A DNA stretch of 64,000 nt from Rhizobiales bacterium 62-17 (GCA_001898965.1 MKVW01000001.1:583095-647094); one strand, 5' to 3'; shown: positions 44,736-55,162, numbered from the stretch's first letter. Numbers and translations are program-made. The notes: a model not told the origin generated them from the sequence alone.

Positions 44736-45905
44736 ATGCGTTTGGTGAAGTCGTTTGCGGCGGCGCTTGTCGCCACCTGTCTTGCTGTTCCGGCGCTGGC
44801 GCAAGCGCCGGTTAAGATCGGTCTGATCACCACTTTGTCCGGTCCTGGTGGCTATCTGGGTGAGGACTCCCGCGACGCCTTCCAGCTCGCCGTTGAAATG
44901 GGCGGTGGCAAGCTCGGCGGTGTGCCGGTTCAGGTGATGGTCGAGGACGACGCCCTGAAGCCCGGCCAGGGCAAGGAAATCGCCGAACGCCTGATGAAGA
45001 ATGAAAAGGTGAAGCTGTTCACCGGCATCATCTTCTCCAACGTGCTGGCCGCCGTGGCGCCAGAAGTGTTGGATGGCGACGGTGTTTATGTCAGCTCCAA
45101 TGCCGCGCCGTCGAACTTCGCCGGCAAGGAATGCCACCCGAACTATTTCGTTTTGTCCTGGCAGAACGACACGCTGCACGAGAGCGCCGGCCAGTACGCC
45201 ACCAATCTCGGCTTCAAGAAAGTTTTCGTGCTGGCGCCGAACTATCAGGCGGGCAAGGACGCGATCGCCGGCTTCAAGCGTTATTTCAAGGGTGAAATCG
45301 CCGGCGAAATCTACACCCGCCTCGACCAGACCGACTTCGCCGCCGAAATGGCGCAGATCCGCGCTGCCAAGCCGGATGCCGTGTTCCAGTTCCATCCCGG
45401 CGGTCTCGGCATCGCCTTCGCCCGTCAGTATCAGCAGGCCGGTCTGCTCAGCACCATTCCGATGGTCGTTGCCGCGCCGTCGATGGATCTCGGCATCATG
45501 AAGGCGCTGGGTGAAGCCTCGGTCGGCGTCAACGTGTCCTCGCACTGGAACTCGGACCTCGACAATGCGGCGAACAAAGAATTCGTCGCTGCTTTCCAGA
45601 AGAAGTACAACCGTCTGCCGTCGGCTTACGGCGCTCAGGCATATGATGCGGCGCTCGCCATTGGCGCTGCTCTGAAGAATGCCGGCGGTAAGGTCGACGA
45701 CCTCAAGGCGTTCCGCACGGCTATGTTGAAGGCCGATTTCGCTTCCGTTCGCGGTGCCTTCAAGTTCAACAACAACCAGCATCCGATCCAGGATTGGTAT
45801 GCTTTGAAGGTCGAGAAGGACGCCAGCGGTAACGTCGTGCTCGTCACCAAGGGCAAGGTGTTGACCAATCACGCTGACTTCTATGCCAAAGACTGCAAGC
45901 TCTGA
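44736..45905 (+). CDS. Branched-chain amino acid-type ABC substrate-binding protein (LivK-like)
   Basis: A 389-residue periplasmic protein with signal peptide (SFAAALVATCLAVPALAQ). Type I binding fold: VKIGLITTLSGPGGYLGEDS, then GVPVQVMVEDDALKPGQGKE, VFVLAPNYQAGKDAIAGFKR near 165 and AYGAQAYDAALAIGAAL near 300. It heads the Liv operon, all on the plus strand up to 50512. Members of this group in catabolic clusters often bind aromatic acids. The ribosome site is GGAGGGG before ATG 44736. Confidence 0.92.
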   Translation: MRLVKSFAAALVATCLAVPALAQAPVKIGLITTLSGPGGYLGEDSRDAFQLAVEMGGGKLGGVPVQVMVEDDALKPGQGKEIAERLMKNEKVKLFTGIIFSNVLAAVAPEVLDGDGVYVSSNAAPSNFAGKECHPNYFVLSWQNDTLHESAGQYATNLGFKKVFVLAPNYQAGKDAIAGFKRYFKGEIAGEIYTRLDQTDFAAEMAQIRAAKPDAVFQFHPGGLGIAFARQYQQAGLLSTIPMVVAAPSMDLGIMKALGEASVGVNVSSHWNSDLDNAANKEFVAAFQKKYNRLPSAYGAQAYDAALAIGAALKNAGGKVDDLKAFRTAMLKADFASVRGAFKFNNNQHPIQDWYALKVEKDASGNVVLVTKGKVLTNHADFYAKDCKL

Positions 45906-46007
45906 GGCAGGTTTCGTGCGGGCGCGACTGAACAGTCAAACTGAGATGTCGCGTCTGCGTTTTGTTTGTAACTCCCGAAACGACGCAGAAGCGTCTTGGC
46001 GAGTGTC

Positions 46008-46925
46008 ATGGCGCTTCTAATCGAACAAGCCTTGAATGGCGTGCAGCTTGGCTTCACGCTGTTCCTGCTGGCCGCAGGCCTTACCCTCATCTTCGGCATC
46101 ATGGGCGTGATCAATCTCGCTCATGGCTCTCTTTTCATGATCGGTGCTTACGCGGCGGCCTTGACCGCGGCCAAGACCGGCTCGTTCCTGATTGCGTTTC
46201 CGGTCGGGCTCGTCTGCGCCGCCATCGCTGGCATGGTGATCGAATTCCTCGTCGTGCGTCGTCTCTATGCGCGCGACCATCTCGACCAGGTGCTCGCCAC
46301 ATTCGGCTTGATCCTGTTCTTCAACCAAATGACCATCATTCTCTTCGGACGGCAGCCGTTGTTCGTTGAAATCCCGTCCTGGCTTGAGGGCTCGATCCCC
46401 ATCGTCGCGGGCGTGCAGTATCCGCTCTACCGCTTCGTCATTATCCTGGTGGGCTTGCTGACAGCGGTCGGCCTCTATTTCCTGATCGCGCGTACGCGCA
46501 TTGGCATGCTCATCCGCGCCGGCGCCACCAATCGCGATATGGTGCGGGCGCTCGGTGTCGACATCAAACTGCTCTATACGATCGTCTTCGGCCTCGGCGC
46601 CATGCTGGCCGGTCTCGCCGGTATCATGACTGGACCAATCAGCGCGGTTCAGGTCGGCATGGGCGAGCACGTTCTGATCCTCACCTTCGTCGTCATCATT
46701 ATCGGCGGCGTCGGCTCCATCAAAGGAGCTTTCGCTGGCGCGCTCATCGTCGGTGTCGTCGACACCATGATGCGGGCCTTCCTGCCGGCCTTGATGCGCC
46801 ATCTGATGGCCAGCGGCTCGGAAGCCGATGCGCTCGCTGGTGGTATCTCCGCCATGGGCGTTTATCTGCTGATGGCTATCGTCCTCCTCATCAAGCCCAA
46901 GGGTCTGTTGCCTGCCCATGGCTGA
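46008..46925 (+). CDS. Liv-type ABC permease (LivH-like)
   Basis: A 305-residue inner-membrane permease with about eight helices (GVQLGFTLFLLAAGLTLIFG first; VGMGEHVLILTFVVIIIGGVG near 230). GVINLAHGSLFMIGAYAAAL near 30 is the LivH signature. ATG 46008 is preferred to an upstream TTG at 45996. It overlaps the LivM start by 8 bases. Confidence 0.92.
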   Translation: MALLIEQALNGVQLGFTLFLLAAGLTLIFGIMGVINLAHGSLFMIGAYAAALTAAKTGSFLIAFPVGLVCAAIAGMVIEFLVVRRLYARDHLDQVLATFGLILFFNQMTIILFGRQPLFVEIPSWLEGSIPIVAGVQYPLYRFVIILVGLLTAVGLYFLIARTRIGMLIRAGATNRDMVRALGVDIKLLYTIVFGLGAMLAGLAGIMTGPISAVQVGMGEHVLILTFVVIIIGGVGSIKGAFAGALIVGVVDTMMRAFLPALMRHLMASGSEADALAGGISAMGVYLLMAIVLLIKPKGLLPAHG

Positions 46926-47946
46926 CATTCAAAACACCGTGCATAAGGTGGCTCCTGCCAAACCGAAGAATGTGCGTTCGCATCTGCTGATCGCGCAACT
47001 CATCGTGCTCCTGGCCGTTCTGCCCTATCTTGCCAATCTGTTCGGCCAGCCAGCGTTGGTTTCGTTGGCGACCCGCATCATCATCCTTGCCATCGCCGCG
47101 GCCAGCCTCAATCTGATCATGGGCTATGCGGGCCTGGCCAGCTTTGGCCATGCCGCCTGGTATGGGCTCGGCGGTTATGTGGTGGGTATTCTCTATCGCC
47201 ATTCGGTGACCGGCGATCCGCTGTTCGGTCTGCCGATCGGTAGCGATCAGATGCTGATCACCGTGCCGGCCGCGATCCTGATCGCCGGTCTTTTTGCTGC
47301 GATCTTCGGTTCCCTGTCGCTGCGCACGTCCGGCGTGCAGTTCATCATGATCACCCTGGCTTTCGCGCAGATGATTTTCTTCTTCTTCGTCGCGCTGAAA
47401 GCCTATGGCGGTGACGACGGCTTGATCATCCGCCGCCGTAATGCCTTGCCCGGGCTCGATACCCGCGACGCCATGGTCTGGTACTGGATATGTCTCGGAG
47501 TGGCGATCCTCTGGTATGCTTTGCTCTCGCGGATCGTCGCTTCGCGTTTCGGCCGCATTCTCGTTGGCGTGCGTCAGAGCGAGCGGCGCATGGCCGCGAT
47601 GGGCGTGCGCACCTATCCCTATAAGCTCGTCGCCTTCGTCATCGCCGGCATGGGCGGGGGCCTGGCCGGCGCGCTGATGGCCAACCACATGCGTTTTGTC
47701 AGCCCCGACATGCTACATTGGACCCAGTCCGGCGAATTTATGTTCATGGTCATTCTTGGCGGTGCCGGCACGTTGCTTGGCCCGGCCTTCGGCGCGGCGG
47801 TGCTGATCGGTCTTGAAACCGTATTGGCGGCGTGGACCGAACACTGGCAGGTGATCCTGGGTCCGATCCTGGTGCTGGCGATCCTATTCACCCGTGGCGG
47901 CCTGTCTGGCCTCGTGCGTTTGGTGCGGGGAGGGCGCGATGACTGA
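46918..47946 (+). CDS. Liv-type ABC permease (LivM-like)
   Basis: A 342-residue permease. SLNLIMGYAGLASFGHAAWYGLGGYVVG near 60 is the LivM signature, and VRQSERRMAAMGVRTYPYKLVAF near 220 is the cytoplasmic loop that contacts the ATPase. About nine or ten helices. Its stop overlaps the LivG start by 8 bases, so all membrane and ATPase genes are coupled. Confidence 0.92.
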   Translation: MADIQNTVHKVAPAKPKNVRSHLLIAQLIVLLAVLPYLANLFGQPALVSLATRIIILAIAAASLNLIMGYAGLASFGHAAWYGLGGYVVGILYRHSVTGDPLFGLPIGSDQMLITVPAAILIAGLFAAIFGSLSLRTSGVQFIMITLAFAQMIFFFFVALKAYGGDDGLIIRRRNALPGLDTRDAMVWYWICLGVAILWYALLSRIVASRFGRILVGVRQSERRMAAMGVRTYPYKLVAFVIAGMGGGLAGALMANHMRFVSPDMLHWTQSGEFMFMVILGGAGTLLGPAFGAAVLIGLETVLAAWTEHWQVILGPILVLAILFTRGGLSGLVRLVRGGRDD

Positions 47947-48687
47947 CGTGCTGCTCCAGGTCGAAGGCCTGCGCAAACGTTTCGGCGGCGTCGCCGCGAC
48001 CGACAATCTGACGCTTGACGTGCGCGCGGGCGAGGTCCACGCGCTGATTGGCCCCAATGGTGCCGGCAAGACCACGTTCATCACGCAGCTCATGGGCGAA
48101 CTCACGCCCGATGCGGGTTCGGTGCGCTTTGCTGGCCAGCCGCTCGAAGGGCTCGACACCGCGGCACGCGTGCGCCTTGGCATCGCCCGGACCTTCCAGA
48201 TCACGCAGACGTTGGATGAGGAGACCGCGCAGGCCAATGTCGCCCTCACCATCCAAGCCCATCAGGGCCATTCCTTCCGCTTCTGGAAGAATGCAGCCAC
48301 CGATCCGAGCCTGAACGAACCAGCGCGGCGGCTGCTTGCCGATGCCGGCCTCGCCGCGCGCCGTAATGTTCAGGTGCGCGATATGTCCCACGGCGAGCAC
48401 AAGCAGCTCGAACTGGCCATGGCGCTGGCCAGCGAACCGCGCCTGTTGCTGCTGGATGAACCGATGGCGGGCCTCGGCGTCTCCGAAAGCCGGCAGATGA
48501 TCGACGCGCTGAAGACTTTGAAGGGACGTATCGCCATTCTTTTGGTCGAACACGATATGGATGCCGTCTTCGCACTGGCCGATCGCATTTCGGTGCTCGT
48601 TTACGGCAAAGTGATCGCCACCGGCACGGCGCAGGAGATCCAGGCCGATCCGCAGGTGCGTGCCGCTTATCTCGGCGAGGGCGACGC

Positions 48688-48691
<4 letters not shown>
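47939..48691 (+). CDS. Liv-type ABC ATPase (LivG-like)
   Basis: A 250-residue ATPase: Walker A GPNGAGKTT near 37, signature MSHGEHKQLELAMAL near 148, Walker B LLLLDEPMAGL near 168 and VEHDMDAVFALAD near 200. The signature has H in place of the usual G (SHGE), as in many LivG proteins. It pairs with LivF at 48688. Confidence 0.93.
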
Positions 48692-49378
<687 letters not shown>

Positions 49379-49392
<14 letters not shown>

Positions 49393-50512
49393 AGCCCGTA
49401 TTGTCGAAGTCGAAGGCGCGGCTCCGGCGACTTCGCCCGAAACCGGTCTGACGCAAGCGCTCGAAGCAGCGCTCGCGGCTTTGGTGAAGGCAGGCGGCGG
49501 CCCGCCGCATCTCACCGCTTTGCATTGGTCGGCGCCTGATCCTGCCTCGATCCATCCGTCCCGTCGGGTCATCGACCAGCAGTGGCGCATGGTCTTCGCC
49601 GGCTTCCGGCCTCAGCCGACCATTGCGCGCTCGACCGATGGCCAGATCCACGTGCGTGCCACCGCCCGCATCCCGACATCGCTGCCGCCGTCAACGCCCG
49701 TTTTCCGTGACTATGGTGTCGTCGATCTCGCCCGCGAGATGAGCCCGCGCAATCAGGTGCCCGACATGGGTGCGATGTTTCGCATGTGGACCAAGGACGG
49801 CACGGCGGCGCGCGCCAAGCACACGGCGCTCGATCTGGCTTATGGCCCCCATCCCGATCAGCGGCTCGATCTCTATCGGCCGGAAGGGGCCGTGCGTCCG
49901 CCGCTCTTCGTGTTCATTCACGGCGGCTATTGGCAGGCTTCGACGAAGGATCAGCACGCGCAGTTTTTCGATGGCATGCTGAAGGCCGGTTTTGCCGGTG
50001 CCAATATCGAATATGGCCTGGCGCCGGAAACGCCGCTCGAAGCCATCGTCGGCCAGATTCGCGAAGCTTTGCATTTCCTGGTGCGCGAAGCCGATCGTCT
50101 CGACATCGATGCGGGCAATATCCACGTTGCGGGACACTCGGCCGGCGGCTATCTGTCGGCGATGTGCGCCTGCGACGAGGGCATGCCGCCGATCCGCAGC
50201 GCCCATCTGCTTTCCGGCATTTTCGATCTGGAATCGCTGCGGCCGATCGCGATGGGGCCTGTGCTCGGCATCACCAGCCGCGAGATCGCCGAGCGGCTGT
50301 CGCCGAACCGGCGCAAACCGCGTCCGGGCACGCGCATCGCCGTGGCGGTGGGTGGCGGCGAAAGCAACGAGTTCAAGCGCCAGTCAGCGGAAATCGCTGA
50401 ATTGTGGAATGCAGGGCCTGCGCTGGTCGTTGAAGGCAGACATCATTTCAATCTGCTCGACGACCTCAACGGCGGCGCGCTGCTCGACCAGCAATTGCGG
50501 CTGACACGGTAA
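49379..50512 (+). CDS. Two-domain protein: unknown N-terminus fused to arylformamidase-like alpha/beta hydrolase
   Basis: A 377-residue protein. Residues 1-110 form a small domain I do not firmly recognise (HLTALHWSAPDPASIHP, WRMVFAGFRPQPTI); the layout is somewhat like RidA/YjgF-type proteins. Residues 125-377 are an alpha/beta hydrolase of the kynurenine formamidase group: oxyanion motif HGGYW (181-185), nucleophile S254 in GHSAGG, and a histidine pair near 355. It starts inside livF, so it belongs to the importer operon. With HAAO upstream, release of an N-formyl or other N-acyl anthranilate is an attractive role, but only inferred. Confidence 0.8.
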
Positions 50513-50600
50513 AAGCATTTTCGAGCGAAGTGGACCCCGGTTCGCGTGAAGAAAATGCGTAAAAACAAAAAGCGCACACGGCGCGCACTGAGTGCGCGCC
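50513..50600. repeat. Dispersed Rhizobiales-type hairpin repeat plus terminator hairpin
   Basis: GCATTTTC (50515-50522) and GAAAATGC (50551-50558) pair around a GCGAAGTGG...CCGGTTCGCGTGAA core, a unit I recall as widely dispersed between genes in Rhizobiales. A second perfect 9-bp hairpin, GGCGCGCAC-TGA-GTGCGCGCC (50580-50600), follows. An A-rich stretch between them gives T runs on the minus strand. Together they separate two convergent operons and probably end both. Confidence 0.65.
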
Positions 50601-50640
50601 GAGGATTTGCCTGAGGGATTGATCGCCCGTAACCGGACGA

Positions 50641-51444
50641 CTACGCCGAAGACACCAGTCGGAGGTCTGGCGTACCGGACACAGGGGCATGCGCAGGAAC
50701 CCCTTTCGGCAAATTCGGAAACAGATCGTCCGGCAGTGTTTTGATATGAGCGATGATGTCGGCCGTCGGCAGCACGTCGGCATATTTCGCGTGCATGTCG
50801 CAGAGATTGATCGCATGGCTCGCCTGGGCGCGATCGAAGCAAGCGTCCTCAGCCACCGCGACGCGATAGTTGAGGCTGAACGCATCGATCACTGTCGCGC
50901 GCACGCAGCCTGATGTCGTCGTACCAGTGACGATGACGCTATCGGCGCCAAGCAACGTCAGATAGGCGGCGAGATTGGTGCCGAAGAAGCCGGAGGGCTT
51001 CTGCTTCAGGACCATGAGGTCTTGAGCCTGTGGCGCGATCTCGCTGACGATCTCATTGCCGTCGAGCACCTGCGGGCGGTCGAACGCCTCGCTCATGCGT
51101 GGGTTCTTCCAGCTCCAGCTTCCCATGTCCCAGCCGTCGTCGCGCGCCACGCCGGTGGTGTAAATCACCGGCAGTTTACGGGCGCGGAACGTCTCGGCCA
51201 GAACTTTGATCTTGGCGATCGCATCCCAGCTTTCCGCGCCGCAGGACGTGCTCCAGCGCTTGATCGAGTCGAGAATGGGTTCCGGCTTGTCGCCGGCGAA
51301 AGCCCAACTCACATCGATGACGAGCAGAGCGGGGCGTTTGCCATAGCCGCCCTTGGCGCCGAAGCCGGAAGCCTTGAACACCGCCTTGTCGCGATCGGTA
51401 AGGAATTTGTCCCAAATCCTTTCCGTCGTTTTGCCATCGTTCAT
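50641..51444 (-). CDS. Isochorismatase-fold cysteine hydrolase (copy 1)
   Basis: A 267-residue cysteine amidohydrolase. RPALLVIDVSWAFAG near 38 (Asp), a Lys in KQKPSGFFGTNLAAYL near 148 and the nucleophile Cys in GTTTSGCVRAT near 175 form the Asp-Lys-Cys triad of N-carbamoylsarcosine amidase and maleamate amidohydrolase NicF. Such enzymes cut linear amides or carbamoyl groups. It is the last gene of a minus-strand operon with an importer, 9 bases after a paralogue. Confidence 0.86.
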   Translation of the reverse strand: MNDGKTTERIWDKFLTDRDKAVFKASGFGAKGGYGKRPALLVIDVSWAFAGDKPEPILDSIKRWSTSCGAESWDAIAKIKVLAETFRARKLPVIYTTGVARDDGWDMGSWSWKNPRMSEAFDRPQVLDGNEIVSEIAPQAQDLMVLKQKPSGFFGTNLAAYLTLLGADSVIVTGTTTSGCVRATVIDAFSLNYRVAVAEDACFDRAQASHAINLCDMHAKYADVLPTADIIAHIKTLPDDLFPNLPKGVPAHAPVSGTPDLRLVSSA

Positions 51445-51453
51445 GCCGACCTC

Positions 51454-52221
51454 CTAAAAGTTGGCGGCTTTCGCCATTTTGGGAGTTTCGCCCTTCGGCA
51501 GGTCGAAAAGGTCCGCGGGCAAGGTGTCGAAGAAGGAGAGGACCTCGGCGGTCTTCACCACATCGGCATATTTGGCGTTCATGTCGCAGAGATTGATGGC
51601 GTGGCTCGCCTGCGAGCGATCGAAACAGCCTTCTTCGGCCAAAGCGACGCGATAGTTGAGGCTGAAGGCGTCGAGCACGGTGGCGCGCACGCAGCCCGAT
51701 GTCGTCGTGCCGGTAACGATGACGCTGTCGCAGCCAAGCAGGGTCAGATAGCTCGCCATATTGGTGCCGAAGAAGCCAGAAGGCTTCTGCTTGTAGATGA
51801 CGATGTCCTGCGCCGCTGGCGCGATCTCTTCGACGATTTCGTTGCCGTCGATATTGCTGACCGGCACCACCGGATGCTCGCCCCCGCGGCTGTTCTTCCA
51901 GCTCCACGAACCGCTGTCCCAATTGTCGGCGCGGCGAATGCCGGTCGTGTAAATGACCGGAACGCCTTTCTCATGCGCTTTGTCGCAGAGGGATTTGATG
52001 GCGGCGACCGCTGGCCAGCTTTCCTCGCCGCAGGAATTGCGCCAGCGTTTGATCGATTCCAGGATCGGCTCGGGCTTGTCGCCGCAGAAAGCATAGTTCA
52101 CGTCGATCACCAGCAGAGCCGGTCGCTTGCCGAAGCCGCCGCGCGCGCCATAGCCGGAGGCGGCGAACACCGCCTTGTCACGTTCGGTCAGAAACTGATT
52201 CCAAATCGGTTCGTCGGACAT
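51454..52221 (-). CDS. Isochorismatase-fold cysteine hydrolase (copy 2)
   Basis: A 255-residue paralogue of copy 1 with the same triad segments: RPALLVIDVNYAFCG, KQKPSGFFGTNMASYL and GTTTSGCVRAT. SWSWKN and GNEIVEEIAP match closely too. It differs mostly in the middle loop (EHPVVPVSNID versus AFDRPQVLD), which lies by the substrate in this family. The pair may form one mixed oligomer or handle two related amides brought in by the importer encoded upstream. Confidence 0.86.
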   Translation of the reverse strand: MSDEPIWNQFLTERDKAVFAASGYGARGGFGKRPALLVIDVNYAFCGDKPEPILESIKRWRNSCGEESWPAVAAIKSLCDKAHEKGVPVIYTTGIRRADNWDSGSWSWKNSRGGEHPVVPVSNIDGNEIVEEIAPAAQDIVIYKQKPSGFFGTNMASYLTLLGCDSVIVTGTTTSGCVRATVLDAFSLNYRVALAEEGCFDRSQASHAINLCDMNAKYADVVKTAEVLSFFDTLPADLFDLPKGETPKMAKAANF

Positions 52222-52242
52222 GAGTTTTCTCCTTGTGCGAGG

Positions 52243-53268
52243 TTATTGAGCGATCGAAGCCTGGGTCGATTTGACGAACTGCATGTCGATGATGTCGTCA
52301 TAGGCGACAGGCTTTTTCAAAATGCCGGCTTCGAGCACGACGGCTTCGCCGGTCTTCCAGGATTCCGGAGAAATCATGCCATCCTTGCTCCAGATGGAGT
52401 CGGCGAAGGAGCGGTCGATCGTCGCCTTGAGATCTTCAAGCGACATCGTCGGAAATTCCTTCTTGGCGATGGCCAGGGTTTCTTCGTGGTGCGTGTCGGT
52501 GAATTTCAGGCCCTTGATGATGCCGCGTACGAATGCCGCCACCGTTTTTGGGTCTTCCTTGATCGAAGCGAGACGCACATTCAGCGTCGAATAGGCATAG
52601 GGGCCGAGATCCTGCGGCACGTTGAGGATCGGCTCGCTCCAAATGCCTTCATTCACCCCGCGTGTCAGCACAGGCTCGGTGGTGACAGCGATTTGAGCAG
52701 CACCGGCCTTCACTGTCGCAATGATCGCGCCGGTCGCCATTTCCTTCAGCGTCACGTCGCTTTTCGGATTGAGCTTCCATTTGTTCAGCATGTAAAGCGT
52801 GATGGAATAGGGCGTGCCGCCATAGAAGTTCAAGGCGACAGATTTGCCCTTGAAATAGCTCGCCAGATCTTCGCCCGGCTTCGGCTCCATGCCCTTCTTG
52901 GCGACGTAGTAGACATTGCCGCGATTGACCACATTGACGATGCCGCGCAGCTCGCCGCCCTTGATCTTGGCGAAGGCATTGTGTTCCGGCCCACCGATGA
53001 AGGCGAAGGCCTGGCCGCTCAAAGTTGCATTGGTATGGCCGGCGCCGCTTTCCACCGTGAGGATTTTGACGTCGAGATTCTCTTCCGCCAAAAAGCCTTT
53101 CTGAATGGCGACATAGAGCGGCAGATAGCCGGTGCTGTGCAGCGGTTCGGCTACGATAAGCGTTTTCTTTTCCTGTGCCATCGCACCGCTCGCGCCAAGC
53201 GCGACCATGGAAGCCAGGACGACAGTTCTGAACGCGAGCGACATTTTATTCTCCTTGTTATTGTTCAT
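52243..53268 (-). CDS. ABC substrate-binding protein, NitT/TauT (SsuA/ThiY) family
   Basis: A 341-residue periplasmic protein with a signal peptide (FRTVVLASMVALGASGAMAQ). TLIVAEPLHSTGYLPLYVAI near 33, AFAFIGGPEHNAFAKIKGG near 90 and GKSVALNFYGGTPYSI near 140 match the family. It is coupled to the permease and ATPase upstream and the two cysteine hydrolases downstream, so the cargo is probably an amide or N-carbamoyl compound. Confidence 0.9.
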   Translation of the reverse strand: MNNNKENKMSLAFRTVVLASMVALGASGAMAQEKKTLIVAEPLHSTGYLPLYVAIQKGFLAEENLDVKILTVESGAGHTNATLSGQAFAFIGGPEHNAFAKIKGGELRGIVNVVNRGNVYYVAKKGMEPKPGEDLASYFKGKSVALNFYGGTPYSITLYMLNKWKLNPKSDVTLKEMATGAIIATVKAGAAQIAVTTEPVLTRGVNEGIWSEPILNVPQDLGPYAYSTLNVRLASIKEDPKTVAAFVRGIIKGLKFTDTHHEETLAIAKKEFPTMSLEDLKATIDRSFADSIWSKDGMISPESWKTGEAVVLEAGILKKPVAYDDIIDMQFVKSTQASIAQ

Positions 53269-53284
53269 ATCGACGGCGTCGTAC

Positions 53285-54148
53285 TCAGCGCACGACGCCC
53301 TTGCGCAGGATTCTTTCGAGCCAGGTCACGCCGGCGTACATGACGACCGACAGGGCCGAGAGCACGAGGACGGCCACCCAGACCAGCGAGATTTCGTACG
53401 TCGAGCCGGCATAGAGAATGGTGCGGCCGAGACCGTGCTGCGACGCGACGAATTCGCCGACGATGGAGCCGGTGAGTGCCAGACCGATGTTCACCCGTAG
53501 GATCGAGATGATCCAGGGAATGCAGGAGGGGACGACCAGTTTGGTGAAGATCTGCCAGCGGCTGGCGCCCAGCGAATAGAACAGTTTCTCCTGGTCCTTA
53601 TCGACGGACTGCACGCCGGAATAAGCCGTGAGTGTCGAGACGATCAGGGTCAGCGCCGTGGCGATCGCGACCTTGGAAGCGAGGCCCATGCCGAAGACGA
53701 GAATGATGAGCGGCGCCAAAGCCAGTTTGGGGATCGACTCCAGGCAGATGATGTAGGGCTGCATGATCAGCGCGTAATTTCGCGACCACCAGAATGAAAG
53801 GCCGAGCAGGGCGCCGGCGCTGGTACCGATGATGAAACCGAGGATCGTCGAGCGGAACGTGTAGGCGATGTCGACGAAGGCGTTCCCCTGCGAGAAGAAC
53901 TCGATCATCGTTGTCCAGATCAGGCTGGGGCGCGACCAGAAGAAGGGGTCGACGATCCCGACGTCTGCGCCCATTTCCCACAACGCGACGAAAACCGCGA
54001 GAATGCCGAATTGCGTGGCGACGATGGCCCAAGTGGGCCAGAGCCGCTGCACGGGCAGCCGTCGTTTGACGCGGCGCATCGGCTTCGTCGAGCCGGTGGC
54101 CGCTTGCCCGACGTTCAGGCCGGGAAGCGTCGTCGTCCTCGTCGTCAT
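53285..54148 (-). CDS. ABC transporter permease, SsuC/TauC type
   Basis: A 287-residue permease with six helices (WAIVATQFGILAVFVALWEMG first, IGFIIGTSAGALLGLSFWW-like second) and the cytoplasmic EAA-type region around VDKDQEKLFYSLGASRWQIF near 190. AAAGGG precedes ATG 54148; an upstream in-frame start at 54193 would overlap the ATPase and is less likely. It carries a basic N-terminal extension (RRVKRRLPVQRLW). Confidence 0.88.
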   Translation of the reverse strand: MTTRTTTLPGLNVGQAATGSTKPMRRVKRRLPVQRLWPTWAIVATQFGILAVFVALWEMGADVGIVDPFFWSRPSLIWTTMIEFFSQGNAFVDIAYTFRSTILGFIIGTSAGALLGLSFWWSRNYALIMQPYIICLESIPKLALAPLIILVFGMGLASKVAIATALTLIVSTLTAYSGVQSVDKDQEKLFYSLGASRWQIFTKLVVPSCIPWIISILRVNIGLALTGSIVGEFVASQHGLGRTILYAGSTYEISLVWVAVLVLSALSVVMYAGVTWLERILRKGVVR

Positions 54149-54167
54149 CGAGATCCCTTTCTGTTTA

Positions 54168-54965
54168 TCAAGCGGCTTCCGGCACGGCGGCACCGTGCAG
54201 AAGGTCGAGGCAATATTTCTTCATGGCGACGAAACGGGGAGTGCTGACGATGGCGCGATCGCGCGGACGCGGCAGATCGACGGGCATTTTGTCGATGACC
54301 CGTCCTGGTCGGCTCGCCATCACATAGACGTCGTCCGACAAGAAGATCGCTTCCTCGACGTCATGGGTGACGAAGATCACGGTGCGTCCGAAATCGCTGA
54401 ACAGCGTGAGCAGCCATTCCTGCATCTTGGCTTTCGTCTGCGCATCGAGCGCGCCGAAAGGTTCGTCGAGCAGAATGACATCCATGTCGATCAGCAGGGT
54501 GCGCAGCAGCGCGGCGCGCTGGCGCATGCCGCCCGAGAGAGAAGACGGAAAGGCATGCTCGAAACCGGCCAGGCCATAGCGCTGCAGCATCGGCATGGCA
54601 CGGTCACGCGCTTCCTTGGTCGGTACGCCACGGATTTCCATGCCGAGGATGACGTTGTCGAGAACCGTCCGCCACGGCAGCAGCAAATCCTTTTGCAGCA
54701 TGTAGCCGACCTGACCGATGAGGCCGGTCGCATCCTGGCCGTCGATCAGCACGCGCCCTTCGGTGGGCGCCTGCAAGCCGGCGATGACGTTGAAGAGCGT
54801 ACTCTTGCCGCAGCCCGAAGGGCCGATGAGAGAGATGAAACGACCGGCCGGTACGTCGAGATTGACCGGTGCGAGGGCCACGAATTCCTGGCCGTTGGTG
54901 TTGAACACCATGGAGACATTATCGATCGTGAGCTTCGGCTGGCTCAATCCACACCTCGCTGTCAT
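54168..54965 (-). CDS. ABC transporter ATPase, NitT/TauT type
   Basis: A 265-residue ATPase: Walker A GPSGCGKST near 52, Q-loop GYMLQKDLLLPWRTV near 88, signature LSGGMRQRAALLRTL near 150, Walker B MDVILLDEP near 168 and H-loop THDVEEAIFL near 207. It opens the five-gene minus-strand operon. The start may be ATG 54965 or a TTG at 54947 that has AGGTGTGGA just upstream. Confidence 0.9.
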   Translation of the reverse strand: MTARCGLSQPKLTIDNVSMVFNTNGQEFVALAPVNLDVPAGRFISLIGPSGCGKSTLFNVIAGLQAPTEGRVLIDGQDATGLIGQVGYMLQKDLLLPWRTVLDNVILGMEIRGVPTKEARDRAMPMLQRYGLAGFEHAFPSSLSGGMRQRAALLRTLLIDMDVILLDEPFGALDAQTKAKMQEWLLTLFSDFGRTVIFVTHDVEEAIFLSDDVYVMASRPGRVIDKMPVDLPRPRDRAIVSTPRFVAMKKYCLDLLHGAAVPEAA

Positions 54966-55162
54966 GCGGCGTGCGTGCCGCCATCATGCGGGAGCATGTC
55001 GCGTGCCAACAGCAAAGGTTGAGCAGAAACAAACGGCTGGGCCGGCGAGGGCAAGCGGGCCGCATCCTCCGTGACCAATCCTCGCAAATCGAGCGCAGTC
55101 ACCGTGTGAATTTTGTGCAGTTGCACAGGCAGGCGGCGCCGCCAGCGCGCGGTATATGTTTT

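Noticed and set aside
45983..45996. GACGC-AGAA-GCGTC mini-hairpin between the Liv binding protein and permease.
   Set aside because: Only 5 pairs; it might protect the binding-protein mRNA but is too short to claim.
51022..53343. 773-codon plus-strand frame across the hydrolase and binding-protein genes.
   Set aside because: It crosses three clear minus-strand genes and has no family likeness.
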